DNA of 64,000 bases from JBQTIU01 sp052387815. Lineage in GTDB: Bacteria; Pseudomonadota; Alphaproteobacteria; CACIAM-22H2. Both the position numbers and the translations under genes were made by a program. The notes beneath the pieces were generated by a model. It was not told the origin of the DNA and searched no databases. It saw nothing but the letters and a program-made list of their open reading frames with translations. Where the stretch lies: positions 3,669-67,668 of the forward strand of contig JBQTIU010000049.1 of assembly GCA_052387815.1 (NCBI GenBank), written 5' to 3'. Below are positions 25,181 through 34,443 of this stretch, in pieces (the stretch's first letter is position 1; every line of letters starts with the position of its first letter).

Positions 25181-26212
25181 ATGTCGAGACGGAACCGGGC
25201 GCTGTGCCTCCTCGCGCTCGCGGCGCTCGCGCTGGGCGCCGGCCCGGCGAATGCGCAAGGCAGCCTCACGCTTTACTGCAGCTCCGAGGAGCAGTGGTGC
25301 CGCGCCATGGTCGTCGCCTTCGAGCAGGCGACCGGCGTCAAGGTGGCGATGACCCGCAAGAGCTCGGGCGAGACCTACGCCCAGCTCAAGGCCGAGGCCA
25401 CGAACCCGCGCGGCGACGTGTGGTGAGGCGGCACCGGCGACCCGCACATGCAGGCGGCGAACGACGGGTTGACCGAAGCCTACAAGTCCCCGCGCCTCGC
25501 CGAGCTGCACGATTGGGCGGTCCGCCAGGCCGAGCAGTCCGGCTATCGCACCGTCGGCGTGTACGCGGGCGCGCTCGGGTTCAGCTTCAACAAGGACCTG
25601 CTCGCCCGCAAGGGCGCGCCCGAGCCCAGGTGCTGGGCCGACTTGCTTGCGCCCCCCTTGGCGGGCGAGGTGCAGGTTGCCGACCCCAACTCCTCGGGCA
25701 CCGCCTACACGATGATCGCGACCCTCGTGCAGCTCATGGGCGAGGACCGGGCCTTCGACTACCTGAAGAAGCTCCACCGCAACGTGAACCAATACACCGT
25801 TTCCGGCACCGCGCCGGCGCGTGCCGTGGCGCTCGGCGAGACGCTCGTCGGCATCACGTTCATGGACGAGGCGATCACCCAGGCGTCGAAGGGCGCGCCG
25901 ATGAAGGTCGTGGCGCCCTGCGAGGGCACGGGCTACGCCATCGGCTCGATGAGCATCGTCAAGGGCGCGCGCAGCCTCGACAACGCCAAGCGCTGGCTGG
26001 ACTGGGCGCTGTCGGCGGAAGCGCAGGCGATCGGCGTGCAGCAGGGACAGTTCCAGGTGCCGTCGAACAAGCAGGTGCCGGCCGCGCCGCTCGCGCCCAG
26101 GCTCGAGGAGACGAAGCTCATCGACTACGACTTCGCCAAATACGGCGCGTCGGCGGAACGACGGCGACTGCTCGCCAAGTGGACGACCGAGGTCAAGTCG
26201 CTGCCGAAATAG
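25181..26212 (+). pseudogene. Iron/phosphonate-type ABC binding protein gene broken by one TGA
   Basis: A signal peptide (ALCLLALAALALGAGPANAQ) and an FbpA-like binding protein (TLYCSSEEQWCRAMVVAFEQ, then GALGFSFNKDLLARKG, ADPNSSGTAYTMIATLVQLM, GYAIGSMSIVKGARSLDNAK) run in one frame, but a TGA at 25424-25426 interrupts it after 81 codons. The reading resumes in the same frame (GGTGDPHMQAANDGLTE), and relatives have Trp at this point, so TGG to TGA is the simplest cause. The rest shows no other lesion, so the change is recent, or a sequencing error. An AGGGAGA site precedes the ATG. No permease or ATPase genes are adjacent. Confidence 0.85.
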
Positions 26213-26349
26213 TCGGCGGACCGTTCCTTCCCGAAATCGCTTTCGCCGGCCTCTTCCAGCGCCCCGTGCCCCACCGCGCGCGCCGCCCTCGACCAGGCAT
26301 CCGCCGAGGCGCCCCGGTTGCGATTTTCGTCCCTTGCCGGGGTGCGGCC

Positions 26350-26835
26350 CTAGGCTCGTTCGGGCTGGCGCTCGGGCGCCGGGCGCGGGCCGTAGAGCGC
26401 GTGCGCGCGGGCCTCGAAAGCGCGCACCATGCGCTTGACCGCTTCGTTGAACAGCACGCCCATCATGGTTTGCATGAGCCTCGAGTGGAACTCGAAATCG
26501 ACGTAGAAATCGATCAGCGTGCCGCCCGCCGGACACACGGGGGTCGGCGGCTGCCGCTCGAAGATCCAGTGGTTGTTGAGATAGCGGAGCGGCCCGTGGG
26601 TGTAGGCGACATCGACGCGGTCGGGCGGGGAGAGCGTGACGCGCGAGGTGAAGCGCTCGCGGATCATCTTGAAGCCGATTACCAGATCGGCAGTGAGTAC
26701 GTTGCCCTCGTGCGAACGCACGCGCGCCGCGAGGCACCAGGGCAGGAACTCGGGATAGCGCTCGACCCCGGCGACGAGGTCGAAGAGCTCCCGCTGGGTG
26801 TAGGGCAGAATTCGCTTCTCGGCGTGGGTGGGCAA
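26350..26835 (-). CDS. ratA: Coenzyme Q-binding / ribosome-associated START-domain protein (RatA/COQ10 family)
   Basis: 161 residues. PTHAEKRILPYTQRELFDLV and VERYPEFLPWCLAARV are the typical start of the family; DFYVDFEFHSRLMQTMMGVL and FEARAHALYG end it. Homologues bind ubiquinone (Coq10) or the 50S subunit (RatA); which applies here is unknown. The open frame has no ATG at the family start; a TTG at 26835 gives the expected MPTHAEK and lies 11 bases after the lipA stop, so TTG is the probable start. Confidence 0.88.
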   Translation of the reverse strand: MPTHAEKRILPYTQRELFDLVAGVERYPEFLPWCLAARVRSHEGNVLTADLVIGFKMIRERFTSRVTLSPPDRVDVAYTHGPLRYLNNHWIFERQPPTPVCPAGGTLIDFYVDFEFHSRLMQTMMGVLFNEAVKRMVRAFEARAHALYGPRPAPERQPERA

Positions 26836-26846
26836 GCGCGGGGGGC

Positions 26847-27800
26847 CTATCCGCCCCGCCCCGCCCGGGCGGCGCGCAGGCGCTGGAAGTCCTCCTCGGC
26901 GTGGTACGAGGAGCGGGTGAGCGGGCTCGCCGCCACGACCAGGAATCCCTTGGCCAGCGCCAAGCGCCGGTAGCCGTCGAACTCCTCGGGCGCGACGAAG
27001 CGCTCGACGGCGGCATGCTTGGGAGTCGGCTGGAGGTATTGGCCGATGGTCAGGAAATCGACGCCGGCCGAGCGCAGATCGTCCATTGCCTGCATGACCT
27101 CGATGCGCTGTTCGCCGAGGCCGACCATGATTCCGGACTTGGTGAACATCGACGGGTCGAGCCCCTTGACGCGATCGAGCAGCCGCAAGCTGTGATAATA
27201 GCGCGCCCCCGGCCGGATCGTGGGATAGAGCCGCGGCACGGTCTCGAGGTTGTGGTTGTAGACGTCGGGACGCGCGCGGACTACCATCTCGATCGCCCCC
27301 TCCTTGCGCAGGAAATCGGGGGTCAGGACCTCGATCGTGGTCGCGGGTGAACTTAAGCGGATCGCCTCGATCGAGCGCACGAACTGCATCGCCCCGCCGT
27401 CGTCGAGGTCGTCGCGATCGACCGAGGTAATGACGATATGTGACATGCCGAGCGCGGCCACCGCCTGGGCCAAGTGGTCGGGCTCGTGCGGATCCAGCCG
27501 GTCGGGCCTCCCCGTGGCGACGTTGCAGAACGCGCAGGCCCGGGTGCAGACCGAGCCCAGGATCATCACCGTCGCGTGCTTCTTCTTCCAGCACTCGCCG
27601 ATGTTCGGGCAGGCCGCCTCCTCGCACACCGTGTTGAGCTCGAGGCGACGCATGAGCGCGCGCGTGGCGTGGTATTCGGGCGAGATCGGCGCCTTGACGC
27701 GGATCCATGGCGGCTTGCGAGCGACCGGGTTGTCCGGCCGGTGCGCCTTCTCGGGATGGCGCGGCCTCGGCGCCGGCGCGGTGCTCGGGGGGGAGTCCAT
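26847..27800 (-). CDS. lipA: Lipoyl synthase
   Basis: 317 residues, radical-SAM. Both clusters are visible: the auxiliary cluster Cys set in NTVCEEAACPNIGECW and the SAM cluster CTRACAFCNVATG. The ending SPLTRSSYHAEEDF holds the C-terminal Ser ligand. It inserts two sulfurs into octanoyl-E2, completing the lipoyl groups of the dehydrogenase complexes encoded immediately upstream (pdhB and pdhC lipoyl domains). Follows lpdA by 12 bases. Confidence 0.97.
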   Translation of the reverse strand: MDSPPSTAPAPRPRHPEKAHRPDNPVARKPPWIRVKAPISPEYHATRALMRRLELNTVCEEAACPNIGECWKKKHATVMILGSVCTRACAFCNVATGRPDRLDPHEPDHLAQAVAALGMSHIVITSVDRDDLDDGGAMQFVRSIEAIRLSSPATTIEVLTPDFLRKEGAIEMVVRARPDVYNHNLETVPRLYPTIRPGARYYHSLRLLDRVKGLDPSMFTKSGIMVGLGEQRIEVMQAMDDLRSAGVDFLTIGQYLQPTPKHAAVERFVAPEEFDGYRRLALAKGFLVVAASPLTRSSYHAEEDFQRLRAARAGRGG

Positions 27801-27812
27801 GGGGCTCGTTCC

Positions 27813-29213
27813 TTAGAAATGGATCGCCCGGCCGTAGGCGTCAAGCACCGATTCGTACATCATTTCCGACAGGCTCGGGTGCGGGAAGACCGCGTGCATG
27901 AGGTCCGCCTCGGTCGTCTCCAGAGTCTTGGCGATGGTATAGCCGTGGATGAGCTCGGTGACCTCGGCGCCGACCATGTGCGCGCCCAGGAGCTCGCCGG
28001 TCTTGGCGTCGAACACCGTCTTGATCATCCCCTCGGGTTCGCCCAGCGCGATCGCCTTGCCGTTGCCGATATAGGGGAAGCGCCCGACCCTCACCTGGCG
28101 ACCGAGCTCCTTGGCCCGCCGCTCGGTCAGGCCCACGCTCGCCACCTGCGGCATGCAGTAGGTGCAGCCCGGAATGTTGGTCGCATCGAGCGGGCGCACG
28201 TCGTTCAAGCCGGCGATCTTTTCGATGCAGATTACGCCTTCATGGCTCGCCTTGTGCGCCAGCCACGGCGGGCCCACAAGGTCGCCGATCGCATAGACGC
28301 CCTCCTCGCCGGTCGCGCCCCATCGGTCGACGACCACGCGGCTTTTCTCGACCTTCACCTTGGCGCCCTCGAGACCGAGATTCTCGACGTTGCCGACGAT
28401 GCCGACGGCCAGGATCACCCGCTCCGCAGTCAGGTCCGAGGTCTTGCCGTCGGCGGCGATGGTCGCGCGCACGCCGTCTTGGCCCTTGGCGAGCGCCTTG
28501 ACCGCGGCGCCGGTGTGGATCTTCATGCCCTGCTTCTCGAACGACTTGCGGGCCAGGGCGGAGATCTCCTCGTCCTCGACGGGCAGCACGCGGTCCAGGA
28601 TCTCGACCACCGTCACCTCGGCGCCCAGGTTGCGATAGAAGCTCGCGAACTCGATGCCGATCGCGCCGGACCCGACGACCAAGAGCGATCGCGGCATCGC
28701 CGCCGGGACCATCGCCTCCTTGTAGGTCCACACGAGCCTGCCATCGGGCTCGAGGCCCGGGAGCGAGCGCGCCCGCGCTCCCGTCGCCAGCACGATGTGG
28801 CGGCCGGCGAGATCGGCGACGGGCTTGCCGTCCTTCTCGACCCTGAGCTTGCTTGGGCCGGCCAGGCGCCCGTGGCCATCGAACATCGTGACCTTGTTCT
28901 TCCTGAGCAGGTGCTTGACGCCGCCGGCGAGCTGGCCGGCCACCTTGCGCGAGCGCTCGATCACCTGCTTGAAATCGATGCTGACGTTGTCGGCCTTGAA
29001 CCCGAACACGTCGAGGTGGCGCAGCAAGTGCGCGATTTCCGCGCTGCGCAGCAACGCCTTGGTGGGAATGCAGCCCCAGTTGAGGCAGATGCCGCCGAGA
29101 TGCTCGCGCTCGACCAGCGCCACGCTCATCTTGAGCTGCGCGGCGCGGATCGCGGCGACGTAGCCGCCCGGCCCACCCCCCACCACGATGAGATCGAACT
29201 TGGCTTCGGCCAC
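27813..29213 (-). CDS. lpdA: Dihydrolipoyl dehydrogenase (E3)
   Basis: 466 residues. FAD motif DLIVVGGGPGGYVAAIRAAQ, redox-active disulfide GGICLNWGCIPTKALL, NAD motif LVVGSGAIGIEFASFY, and the C-terminal His-Glu dyad region HAVFPHPSLSE are present. It reoxidises dihydrolipoyl groups of E2 with NAD+. The start is set at a GTG (MAEAKFDLIVV) with GGAGA eight bases upstream; a TTG eight codons earlier is open but lacks a ribosome site. Part of pdhA-pdhB-pdhC-lpdA-lipA-ratA. Confidence 0.95.
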   Translation of the reverse strand: MAEAKFDLIVVGGGPGGYVAAIRAAQLKMSVALVEREHLGGICLNWGCIPTKALLRSAEIAHLLRHLDVFGFKADNVSIDFKQVIERSRKVAGQLAGGVKHLLRKNKVTMFDGHGRLAGPSKLRVEKDGKPVADLAGRHIVLATGARARSLPGLEPDGRLVWTYKEAMVPAAMPRSLLVVGSGAIGIEFASFYRNLGAEVTVVEILDRVLPVEDEEISALARKSFEKQGMKIHTGAAVKALAKGQDGVRATIAADGKTSDLTAERVILAVGIVGNVENLGLEGAKVKVEKSRVVVDRWGATGEEGVYAIGDLVGPPWLAHKASHEGVICIEKIAGLNDVRPLDATNIPGCTYCMPQVASVGLTERRAKELGRQVRVGRFPYIGNGKAIALGEPEGMIKTVFDAKTGELLGAHMVGAEVTELIHGYTIAKTLETTEADLMHAVFPHPSLSEMMYESVLDAYGRAIHF

Positions 29214-29258
29214 GGCGATTCTCCGGTTTGCCTGCAAGGGCGGGCCGATGACCCGCCC

Positions 29259-30530
29259 CTATAGCAGCATGGTCAGCGGGTCTTCGATGAGCTTCTTGAA
29301 CGCGGCCAGGAACTCCGCGCCCACCGCGCCGTCGACCGCGCGGTGGTCAACCGAGAGGGTGCAGCTCATCACGGTGGCGATGGCGAGCGCGCCGCCCTTG
29401 ACCACCGGCCGCGGTTCGCCGGCGCCGACCGCCAGGATGCAACCGTGCGGCGGGTTGATGACCGCGGCGAAGTCCTTGACTCCGTACATGCCGAGATTCG
29501 AGACCGAGAACGTGCCACCCTGGAACTCTTCGAGCTTGAGCTTGCCCTCGCGCGCCTTGGCCCCGAGCGCTTTCATCTCGTTCGAGATCGCGGCCAGGCC
29601 CTTGGCATCGGCGTGGCGGATGATGGGCGTGATGAGACCGCCGGGGATCGCCACGGCGACTGCGATATCGACCGCCTCATAGAGCAGCATCCCCTCCTCG
29701 CTCCACGACGCATTGGCTCCCGGCACTCTCTTCAGTGCCAGCGCGGCGGCCCGGATGACGAGGTCGTTGACCGACAGCTTGTAGGCGCCGTCGCCGGTTT
29801 CCGGCGACTTGGCGTTGAGATCGGCACGCAGTTGCAGGAGCGCGTCGATCTCGCAATCGATCGTCAGATAGAAATGGGGGACCTGCTGCTTCGCTTCGGT
29901 GAGCCGGCGCGCGATGACCTTGCGCATGCTCGTGTGCGGCACCAGGCGATAGGGCGTCGGCCCGGCGACCGCCGCCGCCGGCAGCAACGCCGGCGCCGGC
30001 GGGGCGGTGGGCGCCGGGGCGGTGGCCAATGCGGTCTCGATATCGATCTTGACGACCCGCCCTTGCGGGCCGGAACCCTTAATCGCGGCGAGATCGAGCC
30101 CGGCCTGCTGGGCCATGCGGCGGGCGAGCGGGCTGGCGAAAATCCGTCCGCGACCATCGCCGGCCGGGGCCACGAGCGGGGCCGGCGTGGCCGCCGCGGC
30201 CGGGGCCACAGGCGGCGCCGGGGCCGCCGGCTTCGGCGCCGGTCCGGCCGGCCCCCCGACGGCGCCCGCGAGCGCCCTGCTGTCCTCGCCCTCGGCAAGG
30301 ATTAGGGCGATGATTTCGTTGACCTTGACGCCCTCCGTCCCGTCCGGCACCAGGATCTTGCCGAGCATCCCTTCGTCGACCGCCTCGATTTCCATGGTCG
30401 CCTTGTCGGTTTCGATCTCGGCCAGGACGTGGCCCGATTTCACCTCGTCGCCTTCCTTCTTCAGCCACTTGGCGAGCTTGCCCTCGGTCATGGTCGGCGA
30501 CAGGGCCGGCATCAGCACCTTGAACGGCAT
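29259..30530 (-). CDS. pdhC: Pyruvate dehydrogenase E2, dihydrolipoyllysine acetyltransferase
   Basis: 423 residues. One N-terminal lipoyl domain (lipoylated Lys in EIETDKATMEIEAVDEG), an Ala-Pro linker, a peripheral-subunit-binding domain (IFASPLARRMAQQAGLDLAA), a second Ala-Pro linker, and the catalytic domain ending in the His-Asp motif (TLSVDHRAVDGAVGAEFL). It transfers acetyl to CoA and forms the complex core. Starts 10 bases after the pdhB stop. Confidence 0.95.
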   Translation of the reverse strand: MPFKVLMPALSPTMTEGKLAKWLKKEGDEVKSGHVLAEIETDKATMEIEAVDEGMLGKILVPDGTEGVKVNEIIALILAEGEDSRALAGAVGGPAGPAPKPAAPAPPVAPAAAATPAPLVAPAGDGRGRIFASPLARRMAQQAGLDLAAIKGSGPQGRVVKIDIETALATAPAPTAPPAPALLPAAAVAGPTPYRLVPHTSMRKVIARRLTEAKQQVPHFYLTIDCEIDALLQLRADLNAKSPETGDGAYKLSVNDLVIRAAALALKRVPGANASWSEEGMLLYEAVDIAVAVAIPGGLITPIIRHADAKGLAAISNEMKALGAKAREGKLKLEEFQGGTFSVSNLGMYGVKDFAAVINPPHGCILAVGAGEPRPVVKGGALAIATVMSCTLSVDHRAVDGAVGAEFLAAFKKLIEDPLTMLL

Positions 30531-30540
30531 GGCGACTCCC

Positions 30541-31878
30541 TTAGTTCCGATACAGCACGGCGCGGGCGGCCGCGGCGATGTCGTAGGGCGACGGCAGGGC
30601 CAGTTTTTCGAGGTTGGCGGCATAGGGCATCGGCACGTCGGCGCCGGCGACGCGGCGGACGGGTGCATCGAGCCAGTCGAAGGCATGCTCCATCATCCGG
30701 GCTGCCAGTTCCGAGCCGATGCCGGCGAACGGCCAGCCCTCCTCGGCCGCAACCAGCCGGTTGGTCTTGGTGATCGAGGCGACGATGGTGTCGACGTCGA
30801 GCGGCCGCAGCGTGCGCAGGTCGATCACCTCCGCCTCGATGCCCTCCTTGGCGAGCGCCTCGGCGGCGGCCAGCGACTTGCCGACCATGATCGAGAAGGC
30901 GGCGATGGTGACGTGCTTGCCCGGCCGGACCACCTTGGCCTTGCCGATCGGCACCGTGAAATCGGGATCGTCCGGGACCGGGCCGGACTGGCCGTAGAGG
31001 ATTTCGTTCTCGAGGAAGATCACCGGGTTGGGATCGCGGATCGCCGACTTGAGCAGGCCCTTGGCGTCGGCCGCTGACCACGGGGCGACGACCTTGAGCC
31101 CGGGGCAATGCGCGTACCAGCTCGCGTAGCATTGCGAGTGCTGGGCGGCGACGCGCGTGGCGGCGCCGTTGGGTCCGCGGAAGACGATCGGGCAGCCCAT
31201 CTGGCCGCCCGACATGTAGAGCGTCTTGGCGGCCGAGTTGATGATCTGGTCGATCGCCTGCATGGCGAAATTGAAGGTCATGAACTCGATGATCGGCCGC
31301 AAGCCCATGAACGCCGCGCCGACGCCGAGGCCGGCGAAGCCCTGCTCGGTGATCGGCGAGTCGATCACCCGTCGCGGCCCGAACTCCTGCAGCAAATTCT
31401 GGCTCACCTTGTAGGCGCCCTGGTACTCGGCGACTTCCTCGCCCAACAAGAAAACCCGCTCGTCGCGGCGCATCTCCTCCGCCATCGCATCGCGCAGCGC
31501 CTCGCGCACCGTCAGCGTGACCGTCTTGGCGTGGGTTTTCTCTGCGGCCGGCGGCGCCGCCCGCGCGACCGGAGCCGGCGCGGCCGGAGCAAGCACCGGC
31601 CGCGTCACCGTCGCGGACGCGGGCGTCATGTTCTCGCCCTCGGCCAGGATCAGCGCGATCGGCGTGTTGACCTTGACGCCTTCGGTGCCGCCGGGCACCA
31701 GGATCTTGCCGAGCGTCCCTTCGTCGACCGCCTCCATCTCCATGGTCGCCTTGTCGGTCTCGATCTCGGCCAGCACCTGGCCGGATTTGACCGGGTCGCC
31801 CTCCTTCTTGAGCCACTTCGCGAGCTTGCCTTCGGTCATGGTCGGCGATAGGGCCGGCATCAGTACTTCGATCGGCAT
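30541..31878 (-). CDS. pdhB: Pyruvate dehydrogenase E1 beta with N-terminal lipoyl domain
   Basis: 445 residues. A lipoyl domain fills residues 1-80 (EIETDKATMEMEAVDEG), then an Ala-Pro linker, then the E1-beta transketolase-like domain (VREALRDAMAEEMRRDERVF, GLGVGAAFMGLRPIIEFMTF, PWSAADAKGLLKSAIRDPNP). The lipoyl extension on E1-beta is an alphaproteobacterial trait. The enzyme decarboxylates pyruvate with E1 alpha. Its lipoyl part is almost a copy of the one in pdhC. Confidence 0.95.
   Translation of the reverse strand: MPIEVLMPALSPTMTEGKLAKWLKKEGDPVKSGQVLAEIETDKATMEMEAVDEGTLGKILVPGGTEGVKVNTPIALILAEGENMTPASATVTRPVLAPAAPAPVARAAPPAAEKTHAKTVTLTVREALRDAMAEEMRRDERVFLLGEEVAEYQGAYKVSQNLLQEFGPRRVIDSPITEQGFAGLGVGAAFMGLRPIIEFMTFNFAMQAIDQIINSAAKTLYMSGGQMGCPIVFRGPNGAATRVAAQHSQCYASWYAHCPGLKVVAPWSAADAKGLLKSAIRDPNPVIFLENEILYGQSGPVPDDPDFTVPIGKAKVVRPGKHVTIAAFSIMVGKSLAAAEALAKEGIEAEVIDLRTLRPLDVDTIVASITKTNRLVAAEEGWPFAGIGSELAARMMEHAFDWLDAPVRRVAGADVPMPYAANLEKLALPSPYDIAAAARAVLYRN
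31630..31878 (-). repeat. Lipoyl-domain duplication shared with pdhC (copy at 30282-30530)
   Basis: The first 83 codons of pdhB and of pdhC encode lipoyl domains differing at roughly ten positions, and the DNA is also very similar, starting from the ATGs (for example the shared coding run for MPALSPTMTEGKLAKWLKK). The two copies lie in direct orientation about 1.1 kb apart. This is either a duplication or gene conversion keeping the copies alike, perhaps because the same LipA/LipB enzymes and E3 must recognise both. Confidence 0.75.
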
Positions 31879-31928
31879 GGATCCCTCGCGATCGAGTCGG
31901 TGTTCTTGACCAGGTTCGGGTGCGTCCC

Positions 31929-32933
31929 TCACGCTTCCAGGAGCACGTCGGTGTAGAGTTCCGAGGGGTCGGGTTCGGGCGAGTTTTGCGCGAACTCGGC
32001 GGCCGCGTTCACGGCCTCCTTGACGTCGCGGTCGATCGCTTTCAAGGCCGCTTCGTCGGCATGGTTCGAATCGACCAGAAATTTGACGTACTGCTCGATC
32101 GGATCGCGCTCGGTGCGGACCCGCTCGACCTCGTCCTTGGGTCTGTACTTCGCCGGGTCGGACATCGAATGGCCGCGATAGCGATAGGTCTTCATTTCGA
32201 GGATCGTCGGGCCATTGCCGGCCCGCGCCGCCGCCACCGCGCGGACGCCCGCCTCGCGCACCGCGAGCACGCTCATGCCGTCGACGGCCTCGCCCGGGAT
32301 GCCATAGGTCGCGCCGCGATCGGCCAAATCGGTGGACGCCGAGGCGCGCTCGACCGAGGTGCCCATGCCGTAGCGATTGTTCTCGATGACATAGATCGCC
32401 GGCAGCTTCCACAGCGCCGCCATGTTGAAGCTCTCGCAGACCTGTCCCTGGTTGATCGCGCCGTCGCCGAGATAGGTGAGGCAAACGTTGTCGGTGCCGC
32501 GGTATTTGAGCGCGAAGGCGATGCCGGTGCCGATCGGCACTTGGGCGCCGACGATGCCGTGTCCGCCGTAGAAATTCTTCTCGCGGCTGAACATGTGCAT
32601 CGAACCGCCCTTGCCCTTGGAATACCCGCCGCGCCGTCCGGTCAGTTCCGCCATCACCCCGTTGGCGTCCATGCCGCTGGCGAGCATGTGGCCATGATCG
32701 CGATAGCTGGTCAGCACGGCATCCTCGGGCGCGATCGTCGCCTGCATGCCGACCACCACCGCCTCCTGGCCGATGTATAGATGGCAATAGCCGCCGATCA
32801 ACCCCATGCCGTACAACTGGCCCGCCCGTTCCTCGAAGCGGCGGATCAGCAACATGTCGCGATAGAACTTGACCAGCTTGGCAGTCGTCGGCGCGGCCTC
32901 GCCGGCCTTGTTCTTGCGCTTTGTCGCAGCCAT
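31929..32933 (-). CDS. pdhA: Pyruvate dehydrogenase E1 alpha
   Basis: 334 residues. TPP motif GDGAINQGQVCESFNMAALW, VIENNRYGMGTSVERAS, and the phosphorylation-loop segment YRYRGHSMSDPAKYR are present, as in the mitochondrial type. A strong AGGAGG site eight bases before the ATG and an upstream promoter make it the head of the pdh-lip operon. It follows ftsB in many relatives; here a 4.5 kb rightward island separates the two. Confidence 0.96.
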   Translation of the reverse strand: MAATKRKNKAGEAAPTTAKLVKFYRDMLLIRRFEERAGQLYGMGLIGGYCHLYIGQEAVVVGMQATIAPEDAVLTSYRDHGHMLASGMDANGVMAELTGRRGGYSKGKGGSMHMFSREKNFYGGHGIVGAQVPIGTGIAFALKYRGTDNVCLTYLGDGAINQGQVCESFNMAALWKLPAIYVIENNRYGMGTSVERASASTDLADRGATYGIPGEAVDGMSVLAVREAGVRAVAAARAGNGPTILEMKTYRYRGHSMSDPAKYRPKDEVERVRTERDPIEQYVKFLVDSNHADEAALKAIDRDVKEAVNAAAEFAQNSPEPDPSELYTDVLLEA

Positions 32934-32993
32934 CCCAGAACCTCCTGTGCGGCGCCCTTGCGGTCGGGCCGGGCGGCATGGTCGTCGTCATCG

Positions 32994-33022
32994 AACATAC
33001 GTCAAGCGAGCCGGCATGGCAA
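32994..33022 (-). promoter_or_regulatory. Probable promoter of the pdhABC-lpdA-lipA operon
   Basis: Minus-strand -35 TTGCCA (33022-33017), 17-base spacer, -10 TATGTT (32999-32994). The leader would be about 55 bases and ends in the AGGAGG of pdhA. The remaining 140 bases up to the next gene are AT-richer and hold no recognised site. Confidence 0.5.
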
Positions 33023-33163
33023 GCCCGCTCGGTATGTAACACCTTGAAATTGAACTATAAAATGTTAGTTGGCGAAACTCGCGCCCGATCGGCGAAGTTT
33101 TATTGCCAGCCCGCGGCAAAACGCGTAAAAATCGTATCGGCTCGCCCCGCGCTGCTGCTGCCC

Positions 33164-34297
33164 ATGACGTCGCGGCTTTCCCGTATCCTGCTGGTCGCGG
33201 TGTGCGGCCTCGCCGTGGACGCCGCCGCGGCGCGCGCCGACCCCAAGCGGGTCGACTATTTCCTTAAAGCCTTCGACGAGACCGCGTTGTGGCACGACGG
33301 CCGGGTGCCGGTTGCGGTCCGCAAGTGGACCGGGCCGATCCGCGTCCGCATGACCGGCCCGATGTCGAGTTCCTATGCCGACATGGTGCTCGAAACTCTC
33401 GACAAGATGGCAGGGCTGGCCGGCATCACGGTGGATCGGCTGCAACCCGACGCCACCGACGAGAACTTCCTGGTCAAGTTCCTCGAGACTTCCGCCTTGT
33501 TCGCCGGCGGCCGGCGCGCGGGCTGCGTGACGAATACCCGGTGGGGGAGCAACTCTGCGCTGACCAAGGCCGAGCTCCATATCAATTTAAGCCAAGGGTT
33601 TGGCCTCAAGGCCTGTATCGTCCACGAGCTGATGCACGCGATGGGGTTCCCGGGTCATCCGCACGACTTGGACACCGTGCTGAGCTACGTGTACCGGCGC
33701 GACCGCCTGACCGAGATCGACGAGATGGCGATCCGGGTCCTCTACGATTCCCGTATCACGCCCGGCATGTATCATCTGCCGGCGCTGGTCGCGGCGCGCA
33801 ACATCATTGCCGCTCAACTGGATGTCTCGGGCCCCGGGGCCGACGTTTCGATGCTCGGGCGCACTTACCTCGACGGCGCGGTCAAGACTCTGATCCAGTT
33901 CGCCGAACAGGGCCATGCCTCGGTCCAGGCTCAGCTCGGCAACGCCTTCTTTTTCGGACACTACGTCGCCAAGGACCTGGGGGCCGGCGTGCGCTGGTGG
34001 CGCCTGGCCGCCGACCAGAAGCACAGCGACGCGCAGTTCCGGTTGGGATTGGCGGCGGCGAACGGCCAGGGGATGCCAGTCAGTGTGTTGGAGGCGGCCA
34101 CTTGGTACCGCTTGGCCGCCGAGCGCGATCCCATCGAGGCCTACAAGTGGTTCGCCTTGGCCGCGGGCCGGAACCACAACCTCGCGCACGCCAACCGCGG
34201 CAAGCTGGCGGCGAATTTGACCGCCGAGCAGGTCGAGGAGGGCGAGCGCCGGGCGGCCGCGTGGAAGCCGCAGCAGCAGGGAGAAAAGCCGAACTGA
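33164..34297 (+). CDS. Secreted DUF2927-type HExxH protein with Sel1 repeats
   Basis: About 377 residues. A signal peptide (ILLVAVCGLAVDAAAARA) is followed by a DUF2927-like domain with a zinc-protease motif (VHELMHAMGFPGHPHD), then two or three Sel1/TPR-like repeats (AEQGHASVQAQLGNAFFFGH, WRLAADQKHSDAQFRLGLAA, WYRLAAERDPIEAYKWFALA). It is likely exported and may be a metallopeptidase or peptidoglycan-associated factor acting with a partner bound by the repeats; that combination is inference. The ATG at 33164 lacks a good ribosome site. First gene of the island between pdhA and ftsB. Confidence 0.75.
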   Translation: MTSRLSRILLVAVCGLAVDAAAARADPKRVDYFLKAFDETALWHDGRVPVAVRKWTGPIRVRMTGPMSSSYADMVLETLDKMAGLAGITVDRLQPDATDENFLVKFLETSALFAGGRRAGCVTNTRWGSNSALTKAELHINLSQGFGLKACIVHELMHAMGFPGHPHDLDTVLSYVYRRDRLTEIDEMAIRVLYDSRITPGMYHLPALVAARNIIAAQLDVSGPGADVSMLGRTYLDGAVKTLIQFAEQGHASVQAQLGNAFFFGHYVAKDLGAGVRWWRLAADQKHSDAQFRLGLAAANGQGMPVSVLEAATWYRLAAERDPIEAYKWFALAAGRNHNLAHANRGKLAANLTAEQVEEGERRAAAWKPQQQGEKPN

Positions 34298-34443
34298 GAT
34301 TGGGAGCACCGGCACCAGACGGCTGGATGACAGAGGGCGTGGACACGGGAATTCGCGGGTTTCATGCGCTTCTTCCTTGTATTTACCCGCCGCCGGCGAC
34401 ATCATGCCGGCCGGCCGACCACAACCCGGCGAGGGAGAGGCAG

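Noticed and set aside
25424..25426. TGA read as selenocysteine or as tryptophan by a changed code
   Set aside because: TGA is a normal stop for many genes here, including gatA, gatB and trpC. No selenocysteine context or hairpin is evident, and the position is a Trp in relatives rather than a redox Cys.
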